A stretch of 64,000 nucleotides of DNA, from the NCBI GenBank assembly GCA_018436925.1, contig JAHDKI010000029.1, positions 62,001 to 126,000 on the forward strand. The letters are read 5' to 3'. This stretch comes from Syntrophaceae bacterium. Its GTDB lineage: Bacteria > Desulfobacterota > Syntrophia > Syntrophales > Smithellaceae. The position numbers and the translations under genes are program-made. Below, in pieces: positions 54,142 to 63,069 of this stretch (the first letter of the stretch is position 1; each line of letters begins with the position of its first letter). The notes beneath the pieces are model-generated. The model was not told the DNA's origin. It did no database searches and saw only the letters and a list, made by a program, of their open reading frames with translations.

Positions 54142-55125
54142 CTACTCCTTCTCCACCGGCAGACCGGCCGCTTTCATTTTGTCCCGGAACTCGTCTTCGT
54201 ATTCTTCATACGTGTGCACCTTGACGGCGGGGTTCCAGGGATTGAGATGACGCACGCTGCGGTTGTTGTTGATCAGGTTGCGCGTCGGACTTAGAAAGAT
54301 GCCGCCCATGTGGATCAGCTTGCTCCACGGCAGCCAGGCCAGCAGAACAAAAACAAAGCCCAGGTGCAGATAAAGCATAACGCCTGCATTGGCGGGGACA
54401 ACCGGCGCAAACACGAGCCAGCCGGCAACCATCGTTTTGACGGCGGAAAGATCGACAGGATAGACATGACGCATCAATAGGCCGGTCATCGCGATCGCCG
54501 CAATCAAAAGCAGGGCGAAATAATCGGTAAACAGAGAAATGTAGCGGACCTGAGGCAAAACGACGCGGCGGAAAAACAAAAAGGTCAGTCCCGCAAGCAA
54601 CGCCGCATCGCTTAAGTACAGCGCCGGAACCCCGATTTCGAAAAAACCGTCCAGCGCGGAAAGCCCGTTGACAAAAGGCAGGATGGGTTCGGTGAAAAAG
54701 CGCAAATGCCGGAGTGCAACCAGTAAAAGCGAGCCGTGAAACATCAGGCCGAAAAACCACAGCCATTTGGCGCTGCCGTAAACCGGCCGTCCGCCAATCA
54801 TCTTGACATCCGCATTGCGGAAAAGCGACCGGAAAAGAAGAATCTCGCCCGCCATTCGACCGATTGCGCCCCAGGCGTTTGCCGGGTTTTCCAACGGATG
54901 GGTTTTGATCCAGGGAAGGCTTTTTTCCTGGCCGCAGGTGGTCGGAATCCGGAAGGGCACGGGAGATTTGGCCCACTTCATCATCCGGTAAACAAAGCCG
55001 GCCGCAAAAATTAAAAATGACGTATAGGCAAGAATCGTCAACAAGGACACTGCCTCCGCCCATGCAAAACAGGCAGCCAGAAGGGCGACAACAAAGAGGG
55101 CGATGATGGGTAACAGTAATTTCAT
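54142..55125 (-). CDS. dsrM: DsrM, membrane cytochrome b subunit
   Basis: A 327-residue NarI-like membrane protein with about six helices. Heme b ligand candidates are the His in MFHGSLLLVALRH, in LLMRHVY, and in LYLHLGFVFVLL. It oxidises menaquinol and feeds DsrK, whose gene is 2 bases downstream. The open frame extends 28 codons upstream into dsrK-like sequence; I chose the ATG at 55125 (MKLLLPII), which has AGGA 9 bases before it and lies 22 bases after the upstream gene. Confidence 0.9.
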   Translation of the reverse strand: MKLLLPIIALFVVALLAACFAWAEAVSLLTILAYTSFLIFAAGFVYRMMKWAKSPVPFRIPTTCGQEKSLPWIKTHPLENPANAWGAIGRMAGEILLFRSLFRNADVKMIGGRPVYGSAKWLWFFGLMFHGSLLLVALRHLRFFTEPILPFVNGLSALDGFFEIGVPALYLSDAALLAGLTFLFFRRVVLPQVRYISLFTDYFALLLIAAIAMTGLLMRHVYPVDLSAVKTMVAGWLVFAPVVPANAGVMLYLHLGFVFVLLAWLPWSKLIHMGGIFLSPTRNLINNNRSVRHLNPWNPAVKVHTYEEYEDEFRDKMKAAGLPVEKE

Positions 55126-55147
55126 AAACATGATTCCTGTCCGATCT

Positions 55148-56758
55148 TCACTCCCACGACGGTTTCTCGCCGAAGCGGATGATCGGTTTTGGCATCCCTT
55201 CGAGCGCATTGACGATCAATTCGACCAGGCCGCCGTAGTAAAGACCGCTGCGCGCTTCGGCGTCATAAAAATGTATCATATCGCGGATCGCACCCTTGCA
55301 GTTGGAACAGGGGGCGCAGACGTATTTCGGGACATCCTGCGGTTCGTTTTCAAAGGCGTTCAAAATCTGGACGAATTTCTTACGGGAGCTGACGAGGTTG
55401 CGCCAGTCGGCAAAGTTGTATCCCGACATGATGGCAAAACCCGATCCGCCGCCGCAACAGTAGTTTTCGACACCGTGCGGCGTCATTTCCCGGAAACGCG
55501 GCGCTATTTTTCTTAAGATTCTTCTTTGCGGTTCAACAATGCCCATCGAGCGCACGACATTGCAGGGATCATGCAGCGTCACCGGAAAATTATTTTTCTC
55601 CGGGTTGAATTTCAATTTGCCGCCAGTCACGATTTTTTCCAGCGTGACCAGGGCCGATTCGCGCGGAATGTTTAAATCGCCGGTCAGTATCCGGTCGGCC
55701 ACCACGGTCAGCGCCTTGTGGGCGTGCCCGCATTCGCCGAGAACAATCTTTTTCACCTTGAGCCTCCGGGCGATATCCGCGTGCCGGAGGGCCACCCTCG
55801 CAAGTTGCACGTCGTCGTACCACAGGCCGTAATTGACGGCGTCATAGCCTGCCGCTTCGGACGACAGTGTCCACGAAAGACCGGCGGCCTGGAAGAGAAT
55901 CGCGAAAGCGCCGACGTTTTCCGGCCAGGCGAGTATCTCTCCGGCATTGTGAATCAGCAGGATATCCGCCCCTTCCACGTCCCACGGAATGGCCACGGGA
56001 CCGCCCGCGATCTCTTCCATTTCTTCCTGGATGAATTCGACGCTGTCTTTGGCCGCCGGCGGATTCATCCCCGTCGAAGATCCGGAGCGCAGATGCAAAA
56101 CGGTTCCTTTTTCGTGAAGCTCTTTCGGGGCGAACCCCAGCTCCTGCGAAAAGAGCTTGCGGATTTCGTGGGCGATAAGTCCGTTGTCCACGCCGATGGG
56201 ACAAACCGCTGCGCAGCGCCGGCACAGAGAACAACGGTAGGAAAGCTCCGCCAGACGCGCAATGGCCGTCCAGTTGAGGTCGATGTCGCCCTGGACTTTC
56301 GACAACCATTTTCCGCCGGGCTTGAGATACTTCCGGTAAATGCGGCGCAGAACCTCGGAGCGGAAAATCGGGCGGTAAATGTCCTTGCCGCCGCTCATTT
56401 CAAAAACAGGGCAGGCGGAAGAACAGGTCTGACAGCGCGCGCAGTGTTCCATTGAAAGCGTCAACTGCTGCAAAAACGTCCAGTTGTTTTCTTTTTCAAA
56501 CAGCTTTTTGAGGCCGGACAGAAATTTCAAAACAAGCGCGTCTTCTTCCTCTTTCGTCTGGGGCCGGGGGATGCAAACGGCCACGGTGTCATCCAGCGAC
56601 GTTTCCAGGTTTTTAACTCGATCCGCTTTCAGCGGCGCCGGAACCCGCGAATTGAAATCATCGTAAGGCGCAGGCAGAGGGACAAGATCGCCCGGTTCAA
56701 TGCGGCACAGGCTATCGCTTGGAACGGATATATCGGCTGGTTTCAGAAGGGATTTCAT
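55148..56758 (-). CDS. Second DsrK/TmcB-like HdrD-type iron-sulfur protein
   Basis: A 536-residue protein with the DsrK layout but diverged. Ferredoxin sites are CARCQTCSSAC and CSLCRRCAAVC; the cysteine-rich domain has LHDPCNVVRS and YCCGGGSG, and the last motif is CAPCSNC, where canonical DsrK has CIC. It overlaps the preceding DsrM-like gene by 4 bases and is followed by true dsrM and dsrK. It may take electrons from another pool, or act on a different disulfide. It resembles TmcB, but no type II cytochrome c3 gene is present. Confidence 0.85.
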   Translation of the reverse strand: MKSLLKPADISVPSDSLCRIEPGDLVPLPAPYDDFNSRVPAPLKADRVKNLETSLDDTVAVCIPRPQTKEEEDALVLKFLSGLKKLFEKENNWTFLQQLTLSMEHCARCQTCSSACPVFEMSGGKDIYRPIFRSEVLRRIYRKYLKPGGKWLSKVQGDIDLNWTAIARLAELSYRCSLCRRCAAVCPIGVDNGLIAHEIRKLFSQELGFAPKELHEKGTVLHLRSGSSTGMNPPAAKDSVEFIQEEMEEIAGGPVAIPWDVEGADILLIHNAGEILAWPENVGAFAILFQAAGLSWTLSSEAAGYDAVNYGLWYDDVQLARVALRHADIARRLKVKKIVLGECGHAHKALTVVADRILTGDLNIPRESALVTLEKIVTGGKLKFNPEKNNFPVTLHDPCNVVRSMGIVEPQRRILRKIAPRFREMTPHGVENYCCGGGSGFAIMSGYNFADWRNLVSSRKKFVQILNAFENEPQDVPKYVCAPCSNCKGAIRDMIHFYDAEARSGLYYGGLVELIVNALEGMPKPIIRFGEKPSWE

Positions 56759-57696
56759 GTCTTCTCCTTCGGCGCCGAAGACGCGATGTCTTTCCAGGAT
56801 TTGCCGCCGTCGGCGTCAACATGCTTTGCGCTCCAGGACGGCCGCAAATTTAAATTTTCCAAAACAGCCGCTTCGACGGCGTTGCCGGGCCGGCTGGGCG
56901 TGTCGTCCCACTTGACCCGATGGTAGAGGAAATACTTCATGAACATGTGCGACATGTGCGTCAGCGGAATGTAGGCCGCCAGGAGCGAGGCCAGCATAAT
57001 GGTCAGGGCCCCGGAAAGGCTCTGCCCCGGTTCATAGACGGGCCTGAAGGTTCCCGCCGTCAAAAGCCCGGCAAGGTAGCCTTTCGCGCCGTCGAAAAAG
57101 GGATCGGAAAATGCCGCCATCATCGCAACCAGAAAAAAGACCAGTATAAAAACGAGATTCAAATAGTCGGCCGGCGTCGCGTAGCGCTTCAAATCGGCGT
57201 CGGTCAAGCGCCTGTATAAGAGGCCCAGCGAGCCAACGAGGCCCGCGATTATCCCGATCCAGCCGCAGGCGGCAATCAGCCCGTCAAGACCCGCGCGCAG
57301 AATACCGCCTTCGGCAAAGGTCGATGGCGCCCACAGGGTCAGTCCGGCGGAAATCAAGAGCAGAAAGAACGTTGCCAGCATCAAATACAGGCCCAGGTGA
57401 AACGGGAAGGAAACCCGCCAGAGCCGTTTGTTTTCCTTCCACAGGCCTCTTAGCAGCAGGATTTCCGGCGCCATATATTTGAACTCATTGATCGAGGAGG
57501 TTTGATAGGGGGACTTCCACCAGTCCGCCTCTTCCATATACGAACCGCCGTAAGCGGAACGCTCAGCTTTTTCATGCCAAACCGGATAGAGCTCCCAGCG
57601 GACATGCACAGGCAGCGTCAGCTGGCGGTAAACGCGCCAGATCACCCCCGCCAGAAAGACAGCCAGACAAACGTAAGTAAAAATATAGAATCCCAT
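56755..57696 (-). CDS. Second DsrM/TmcC-like cytochrome b membrane protein
   Basis: A 313-residue NarI-like protein with about six hydrophobic helices. Heme ligand candidates are His in FPFHLGLYLM and in PLTHMSHMFMKYF. It starts the second transcription-translation block of the dsr locus and overlaps the DsrK-like gene by 4 bases, so the two form a complex. It is clearly different in sequence from DsrM at 54142-55125. The 217-base gap upstream, before dsrC, is filled by palindromic repeats. Confidence 0.83.
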   Translation of the reverse strand: MGFYIFTYVCLAVFLAGVIWRVYRQLTLPVHVRWELYPVWHEKAERSAYGGSYMEEADWWKSPYQTSSINEFKYMAPEILLLRGLWKENKRLWRVSFPFHLGLYLMLATFFLLLISAGLTLWAPSTFAEGGILRAGLDGLIAACGWIGIIAGLVGSLGLLYRRLTDADLKRYATPADYLNLVFILVFFLVAMMAAFSDPFFDGAKGYLAGLLTAGTFRPVYEPGQSLSGALTIMLASLLAAYIPLTHMSHMFMKYFLYHRVKWDDTPSRPGNAVEAAVLENLNLRPSWSAKHVDADGGKSWKDIASSAPKEKT

Positions 57697-57746
57697 ATCA
57701 ATCCATCAACTCAATCTTACTTTCCCAAATCAGGATTTGGACGCTT

Positions 57747-57772
57747 CCGGGAACGGTCGCAACCGTGCCCGG
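57747..57772. repeat. REP-like hairpin (GGAACGGT family)
   Basis: Arms CCGGGAACGGT and ACCGTGCCCGG (11 bases, one mismatch) around CGCA. It shares the GGAACGGT/ACCGT core with the palindromes at 160-267 and lies directly before the longer element at 57780. Confidence 0.75.
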
Positions 57773-57779
57773 CAAGTCT

Positions 57780-57907
57780 GAGGCTGTTCCCAAATGGTTT
57801 AGATGCAAGGCGCGCAAGAATCGGGGCGCGAGGCGTATGGTTCGTTCATACGTTGAGCGCTACGATTTGAAGCGCAACGCCGCAGGTAAGCCTTTTGGAG
57901 CAGCCTC
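57780..57907. repeat. Palindromic intergenic element of about 128 bp
   Basis: Terminal inverted repeats GAGGCTGTTCCCAAA (57780-57794) and TTTTGGAGCAGCCTC (57893-57907) match at 13 of 15 positions. The centre is a hairpin CGTATG/CATACG (57834-57839 / 57847-57852), and flanking GCGC-rich stretches also pair, so the whole element can fold back. The layout (GCAAGGCGCGC, GAGGCGTA, CGCAACGCCGCAG) is like palindromic repeats I associate with Desulfobacterota genomes. It fills the gap between dsrC and the DsrM-like gene. Confidence 0.75.
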
Positions 57908-57913
57908 CCTTTT

Positions 57914-58234
57914 TCACACGCAGCCGGTCGGCTTGGATAACCCCGCCAGCTTGCAGGCGCCCTTGGCCGGACCGGTCGGAAAGAGTTCGTAGAGTTTTTT
58001 CATATCGATCTTGAGATCCTTGCAGATCTTCCGGATCATCGGCGCAATGCCGAACTGCTGGAAATAATCGCGCAGGTAATTGATGACGCGCCAGTGCTCT
58101 TCCGTCAGTTTTCCTTCAATCTCTTCAGCGGAAGCGTAAGCCTCCGCAAACTCCTCGTTCCATTTGTCGAGTTCCTGCAGGAATCCGTCTTCATCCACTT
58201 CATAGATTTTACCGGCTAATTCGATTTGCGGCAT
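57914..58234 (-). CDS. dsrC: DsrC, sulfur-carrier substrate of sulfite reductase
   Basis: A 106-residue DsrC/TusE-fold protein. The flexible C-terminal arm keeps both working cysteines: Cys94 (KGACKLAG) and the penultimate Cys105 (PTGCV), 11 positions apart as in functional DsrC. It receives the sulfur from DsrAB as a trisulfide, which the DsrMK modules then reduce. It lies 2 bases after the CobB/DsrN gene; in many sulfate reducers dsrC is elsewhere in the genome. Confidence 0.96.
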   Translation of the reverse strand: MPQIELAGKIYEVDEDGFLQELDKWNEEFAEAYASAEEIEGKLTEEHWRVINYLRDYFQQFGIAPMIRKICKDLKIDMKKLYELFPTGPAKGACKLAGLSKPTGCV

Positions 58235-58236
58235 GT

Positions 58237-59670
58237 TTAAAACCTCCTGATGATATTGATATTGTCCTCGATTATTGAATGATCGTTTCGATGCCGTCTG
58301 GCTTCCCTGATGATGGCATTAGCCCATTGGTCCGTTCCCAATGCATGCAGGTGCGTGAAGCCCGCCAGAACATGCTTACGGCACAAACCTTCCCTGTGTC
58401 CGTTCAAGCCTTGACCTTTCAGGACTTTGAAAGCGGTGTACGTGTCTTGCTCTTTCCGGGAAAGAATCCGGCAGTAATGAAATTCGTGGCCGGTGAGCGT
58501 TGTTCCCGCCGGGAAAAAAGGATTGTCTTGATCCGCAACAAGCGTGGTGTATCCGTGGCCCTGCGGCTTGTTTTCCAGAATAAACTCGACAGGCAATACG
58601 CCTGCCATCGGGTAACGGTTCTCGCCGACTCTCAGGGATTCGCCCAGATAAATAAATCCGCCGCATTCCGCATAAATCGGCAGGCCTTTTTCAGCCGCCT
58701 CCTTTACGGACTTGCGGAAAGATTCATTCTGCGCCAGCCGGCAGGCCCTGGTTTCCGGAAACCCTCCTCCGATATAGAGAGCGTCAACCGGCGGAAGCGT
58801 CTTCTCCTCCAGCGCATTGATAAAAGTCACCCGGGCGCCCCGGTCGGTCAAGGCTTCGATGTTTTCCTGATAGTAAAACTGAAAGGCGGCGTCTCTGAAA
58901 ATCCCAATTTTCAAAGGTTCAGCCGAATGTCTGCGGGAAGCCGCCGGTTTTGGAAAAGCGTCGATCTTCCAGGGAGCCGCGCCTTGAGCCACAGCAAGGA
59001 GACCCGGAACGTCCAAATAATCGCGGGCGATTTCTCCGGCTCTTTCAAGCGCCTGTCGCACAGCGTCATGCTCATCGGGAGGAATCAACCCCAGGTGACG
59101 CTGCACAAAAGGCATATCCGGCAGACGCGGCACCACACCGTAAACAGGCAAGCCTGTCGATTCTTCAATGGCCCGGCGAATGACGGACGCGTGACGGTTG
59201 CCGTTGACACGGCTTAAAAGGACACCCTGAATATTTACTGCCGGATCAAGAGCCTGACAGCCCAGCACCATGGCTGCCGCCGTTCGGGTCACTTTGTCGC
59301 AATCCACCACCAGAATCACCGGAGCGGCCAGAAGCTTCGCCAGTTCGGCCGTGCTGAACTGGCCTTTGCTGTCGACGCCGTCGTAAAGGCCTCTGTTTCC
59401 CTCAATGATCGAAACGCCGCCGGGCGCGGCATGGCGTGTAAAAGACTGCACAACCCGTTCCGGTCCCATCAGATAGGTATCCAGATTAAAAGCGGGACCG
59501 GACGCCGCTCGGGCAAGCCAGGCGGCATCGATGTAGTCCGGTCCCTTTTTGAAAGGGGCGACCGTAATGCCCTTTTGGCAAAGGGCTGCGATCATCGCCA
59601 CTGAGAGGGTGGTTTTACCCGCACCGCCACGCAGGGCGGCTATCACCAGACGCGGGCATGAGGTTTTCAT
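58237..59670 (-). CDS. dsrN: Cobyrinate a,c-diamide synthase family amidase (CobB/DsrN)
   Basis: A 477-residue two-domain enzyme. The N-terminal ATPase has the P-loop LRGGAGKTTLSV; the C-terminal class I glutamine amidotransferase has its nucleophile Cys in YAECGGFIYLG and a His in GHEFHYCR. In cobalamin synthesis CobB amidates two acetate side chains; the homologue in dsr operons, DsrN, is thought to amidate siroheme for DsrAB. Its location between dsrD and dsrC favours DsrN. It may serve both pathways, since B12 is needed by the mutase in this genome. Confidence 0.9.
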   Translation of the reverse strand: MKTSCPRLVIAALRGGAGKTTLSVAMIAALCQKGITVAPFKKGPDYIDAAWLARAASGPAFNLDTYLMGPERVVQSFTRHAAPGGVSIIEGNRGLYDGVDSKGQFSTAELAKLLAAPVILVVDCDKVTRTAAAMVLGCQALDPAVNIQGVLLSRVNGNRHASVIRRAIEESTGLPVYGVVPRLPDMPFVQRHLGLIPPDEHDAVRQALERAGEIARDYLDVPGLLAVAQGAAPWKIDAFPKPAASRRHSAEPLKIGIFRDAAFQFYYQENIEALTDRGARVTFINALEEKTLPPVDALYIGGGFPETRACRLAQNESFRKSVKEAAEKGLPIYAECGGFIYLGESLRVGENRYPMAGVLPVEFILENKPQGHGYTTLVADQDNPFFPAGTTLTGHEFHYCRILSRKEQDTYTAFKVLKGQGLNGHREGLCRKHVLAGFTHLHALGTDQWANAIIREARRHRNDHSIIEDNINIIRRF

Positions 59671-59703
59671 AGCGCGACACCGAAAAATTTATGGCCTTCG
59701 TCG

Positions 59704-59928
59704 TCATTCCTTCGGGAAAAAGTCGGCCAGCATGATGTACGTCGAGCTCCCGCTCGACCAGTATTTCAGCACTTCCTCATCGAGGAGCTCTTTGACGACA
59801 TTCTGGATAGCGTGACGATCCTCGCCGGGCAGCCATTTGGTGACGTCCCGGATGTAGAACATCTTTTTGTCGCCCTTCGATTTTTCCCGAAAAAGCTCAG
59901 TCACTTTTACCTTGAGATCGTCGCTCAT
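59704..59928 (-). CDS. dsrD: DsrD, small winged-helix activator of sulfite reductase
   Basis: A 74-residue acidic protein with a winged-helix fold and the conserved segments FREKSKGDKKMFYIRDV and YWSSGSSTYIML. DsrD binds DsrAB and raises its activity in the reductive direction. It lies 3 bases after dsrB. Its presence is used as a marker that the locus works in sulfite reduction, not sulfur oxidation. Confidence 0.96.
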   Translation of the reverse strand: MSDDLKVKVTELFREKSKGDKKMFYIRDVTKWLPGEDRHAIQNVVKELLDEEVLKYWSSGSSTYIMLADFFPKE

Positions 59929-59931
59929 ATC

Positions 59932-60993
59932 CTACCTCCATTTAAACTGGGCGGATGTCCGGAAGGTTTCCGTCGCCAGGTCGAAATCGTCAATGTGCTG
60001 ATCCGTGAACGGAATGCCTGTGAGAGCAAAGAAGCGCTCCCAACCGACGCGTTCGATCCATTCGCCCATCCGCTCATGTTTTTTGGCGTGGCTCGCGTAC
60101 ACCTCAATGATGTTTTTGACGGCGTGGACCACTTCCGGCCAGCGCGGCGGATTGTTGGGTAAAAACGGAATGGCCAGTTTGGAAAACATCGGCTTGCTGC
60201 GGGCATTGGAAACCTTGCCGCCCACCCAAATGGATATGCCGTCGTTTTCCGGATCGGCAATCGGCATCGCCGGACAGACCGTGTAGCAATTGCCGCAGTA
60301 CATGCACTTCTCATCGTTAACGGTCAGGGTTTTGTTTTTCATATCGCCGCGGATGGCACCGGTCGGACAGGAGGCTATCGTTGACGGAATTTCACAGACA
60401 TTGGGCACGCGGGAGTTGTCGGTCTTGGGCACCGTGCGGTGAATGCCTAAAATGGCGATGTCCGAACAATGCACGGCGCCGCACATGTTCAAACAGCAGG
60501 CCAGCGCAATCCGGACATGTGCGGGAAGTTTGGATTCCACAAAGTGCTCGTAAATTTCATCCATCAGCGCTTTCACCGGGCCGGAGGCATCGGTGGCCGG
60601 CGTGTGGCAGTGGACCCAGCCCTGCGTGTGGACGATGTTGGAAATCGAATGCCCCGTGCCGCCCACGGGATAACCACGGCTTTTTAGCTCGGCGACGAGC
60701 GGCTCGATCTGATCCTCGTCGTCCAGCAGAAATTCGATGTTGTGGCGGCTGGTGAAACGCAGGAAGCCCTGGCAGTATTTTTCGGCAATGTCGCAGATCT
60801 CGCGGATGTGATCCGTTGAAACCAGTCGCGGAGAGCCGGCGCGCACGCTGTAGAGCGCTTCTCCCGATTCGCCCACGTGCATCAAGACGCCGGGTTTCAG
60901 GATTTCATGATAGAGCCATTTCCCGTAGTTTCGTTCAATCACGGGCGGCAACATGGTCTTATAGTCGGGGGGGCCGATATCTGTTTTTGCCAT
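59932..60993 (-). CDS. dsrB: Dissimilatory sulfite reductase beta subunit
   Basis: A 353-residue subunit. It has the siroheme/4Fe-4S cysteine motif region ([16 protein letters not shown]) and a ferredoxin site ([12 protein letters not shown] with an earlier Cys in SCPTGAIRG). With DsrA it forms the A2B2 enzyme that reduces sulfite onto DsrC. The start is 1 base after the dsrA stop with an AGGAGG-type site in the dsrA end. Length is normal. Confidence 0.97.
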   Translation of the reverse strand: MAKTDIGPPDYKTMLPPVIERNYGKWLYHEILKPGVLMHVGESGEALYSVRAGSPRLVSTDHIREICDIAEKYCQGFLRFTSRHNIEFLLDDEDQIEPLVAELKSRGYPVGGTGHSISNIVHTQGWVHCHTPATDASGPVKALMDEIYEHFVESKLPAHVRIALACCLNMCGAVHCSDIAILGIHRTVPKTDNSRVPNVCEIPSTIASCPTGAIRGDMKNKTLTVNDEKCMYCGNCYTVCPAMPIADPENDGISIWVGGKVSNARSKPMFSKLAIPFLPNNPPRWPEVVHAVKNIIEVYASHAKKHERMGEWIERVGWERFFALTGIPFTDQHIDDFDLATETFRTSAQFKWR

Positions 60994-60994
60994 T

Positions 60995-62182
60995 TTACTT
61001 TTCCTCCTTCTTAAGATCTTCAGGCCAGAAGAAGACGTAGGGATTGGTTCTGGGCGCCTTGACCATCTGCGGCACCGCGGGAAGGCCGACCGCTTTCAAA
61101 AAGACCCGCATCCCCAGGCGCTGAATCAGCTCGCCCAGTCGTTCGCGCGATTTGCCGAATTCATCCCACCAGTCCTGAATGCGTTCGATCAGATCTTTCA
61201 ATTCATCATAAGGCGGTTCGAGTTTCATAAACGGCACAACCACCCAGGAGAGAAGCGCCCCTTTCACAATCGGCGCTTTGCCGCCCACGAGAATCGACGC
61301 GCCGGTTTCTTTCCCCGGCCGCAGAGCTTTGGGCATGACGTTGATGCAGTGCATGCAGCGGGTGCAGTCTTCGTCGTATATTTTAAGTTTGTTGCCGTCC
61401 CATTCCATGCAGCGCGTGGGGCACAGATCGCAGACTTCCTTTTGGATATTGATGTTTTCCGCATAGGCTCGAACTTCATCGGCATTGATCCGAATGGCGT
61501 CTTTCCAGGTGCCGATAATCGACAAATCGGATCGCGCAATCGCTGCGACGCAATCATTGGCGCAGGCGGAAATCTTGATTTTGAACTTGTAGGGAAACAT
61601 CGGCCGGTGCATCTGATCCTGATAGGCCATGGTGAGATGATAGCAAAGATCGAGGCTGTCGACGCACGCCCACTCGCAGCGCGCCGGTCCCACGCAGGCG
61701 CTGGGCGTGCGCAAGGCCGAGCCGGACCCGCCCAGATCGAAGCCGGCGTCCGACAGATCGTTGAAACAGGGCTGGAGATGCTCCGTGGTGGTTCCCAGCA
61801 GGATGGCGTCCCCCGTTGAACCGTGCATGTTGGTGAGCCCGCTGCCGTGCTTGTCCCAGATATCGCAAAGCTTGCGCAGCGTCTCGGTTTTATAAAACCA
61901 TCCCGACGGATGATTGACGCGCATGGTGTGGAAGGCCTGAACATGAGGGAACAAATCGGGGCGGTCTGAATAACGCCCGATCACCCCGGAGCCGTAGCCT
62001 TTGACGCCGACAATGCCTCCGTGTTTCCAGTGGCCGATTTTATCCTTATAGGAAAGTTCCAGCTGCTTCAGAAGATCCTTGGCCATCGGATTCTTACGGG
62101 CGGCTTCCTTCATGTCTTTGACGAAGCTCGGCCACTGGCCTTTTTCCAGTTCGTCAAGCAGGGGAGTATCTGATCGTTCCAT
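60995..62182 (-). CDS. dsrA: Dissimilatory sulfite reductase alpha subunit
   Basis: A 395-residue subunit. Siroheme-4Fe-4S ligands are Cys163, Cys169, Cys207 and Cys211 (C-x5-C and C-x3-C), and the ferredoxin domain carries CDLCPTRC (251-258) and CTRCMHC (273-279). Hallmark segments [20 protein letters not shown] and [13 protein letters not shown] are intact. It is about 40 residues shorter than Desulfovibrio DsrA: an early insertion, a loop before the ferredoxin domain and the C-terminal tail are absent. It is the first gene of the 22-kb minus-strand block. Confidence 0.97.
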   Translation of the reverse strand: MERSDTPLLDELEKGQWPSFVKDMKEAARKNPMAKDLLKQLELSYKDKIGHWKHGGIVGVKGYGSGVIGRYSDRPDLFPHVQAFHTMRVNHPSGWFYKTETLRKLCDIWDKHGSGLTNMHGSTGDAILLGTTTEHLQPCFNDLSDAGFDLGGSGSALRTPSACVGPARCEWACVDSLDLCYHLTMAYQDQMHRPMFPYKFKIKISACANDCVAAIARSDLSIIGTWKDAIRINADEVRAYAENINIQKEVCDLCPTRCMEWDGNKLKIYDEDCTRCMHCINVMPKALRPGKETGASILVGGKAPIVKGALLSWVVVPFMKLEPPYDELKDLIERIQDWWDEFGKSRERLGELIQRLGMRVFLKAVGLPAVPQMVKAPRTNPYVFFWPEDLKKEEK

Positions 62183-62652
62183 GTATTCCTCCAGGTTAAT
62201 TAACTTTTTTAAACGCCGGAAAGTCTATTCACCATATACTGAACACCTTTCGTTAATTGAACGGTACTCTTTTTTATTGATGATGTCAACAAATAATATA
62301 GTGAATCAATTCAAGCATATCTATTCGATGAACGCCTTTTGAATACGGGTTATTTATTGAGTATCAGGCCCCTGTGGAATAAAAGCGCCCAGAGGTCGCG
62401 GCGCCCGACATCCCTGGCTTCAGACCAGACAACTTTCTGGACGCGGGCCGCCCGTTAAATTGAATACCATTATAAAATATAATATATAATTATTTGTGAG
62501 TGTTATTTTTCTTGCGCCCCCATCCGTCTTGATTTATAGTGCAAAACGTCAATAGCCATTGTGCTTGATGATTAAAAACATGCCGTTTCGGCGAAAATGC
62601 TGATCGACGAAGAAGATATTTCGACGGCAGTTTGGATAACGAAAGAGATTCT
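62183..62652. other. Divergent promoter region between dsrA and the ferredoxin-AOR genes
   Basis: No gene is seen. The DNA is AT-rich, unlike its surroundings. For dsrA a perfect -35 TTGACA lies on the minus strand (62284-62289), but the matching -10 (TACCGT, 17 bases on) is poor, so an activator may be needed. For the plus-strand genes, TATAAT occurs at 62478-62483 and 62485-62490 inside an AT tract, without a convincing -35. The main control of the dsr block should reside here. Confidence 0.5.
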
Positions 62653-63069
62653 ATGAGCTATTTCATATCCGAGTTATGCAACGGTTGCGGAGCCTGCGCA
62701 AAGATCTGTCCGACCGCCGCAATTTCCGGTGAAAAGAAACAACGGCACCTGATCAGCGAGGCCTTGTGCATTGAATGCGGCGCCTGCGGCAGAATCTGTG
62801 CGACATCCGCCGTGTTGGACGACGCAGGCCATATCGTCCCGAGGATGAAAAAATCGCAATGGCCTCAGCCTCTGATCAACAAAGACCGATGTGCGGCATG
62901 TGAAAATTGCGTGGCCGTTTGTCCGACGTCCGCGCTGGCAATGGCGGACGAAGCGCTTCCGTTGGATGAGAATTACGCAGTCCTCGCGCATCCGAACAAA
63001 TGCGTCTCCTGCGGCTGGTGTAAAGACAACTGTCTGTTCGACGCGATTATCTTGGGGAACGCATCATGA
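62653..63069 (+). CDS. Polyferredoxin with four 4Fe-4S clusters, AOR partner
   Basis: A 138-residue ferredoxin with four complete C-x2-C-x2-C-x3-C sites (C9-C19, C39-C49, C80-C90, C117-C127), hence four 4Fe-4S clusters in two ferredoxin-like units joined by a linker (about 55-75). The stop overlaps the start of the AOR gene (ATGA), so it is the electron acceptor or donor subunit of that enzyme. I chose ATG 62653 with GAAAGAGA upstream; a TTG seven codons earlier is possible. Confidence 0.9.
   Translation: MSYFISELCNGCGACAKICPTAAISGEKKQRHLISEALCIECGACGRICATSAVLDDAGHIVPRMKKSQWPQPLINKDRCAACENCVAVCPTSALAMADEALPLDENYAVLAHPNKCVSCGWCKDNCLFDAIILGNAS

Noticed and set aside
55148..57696. A complete Tmc complex
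   Set aside because: The TmcB- and TmcC-like proteins are plausible, but no type II cytochrome c3 (TmcA) or TmcD gene is adjacent, so I kept a neutral DsrMK-like name.
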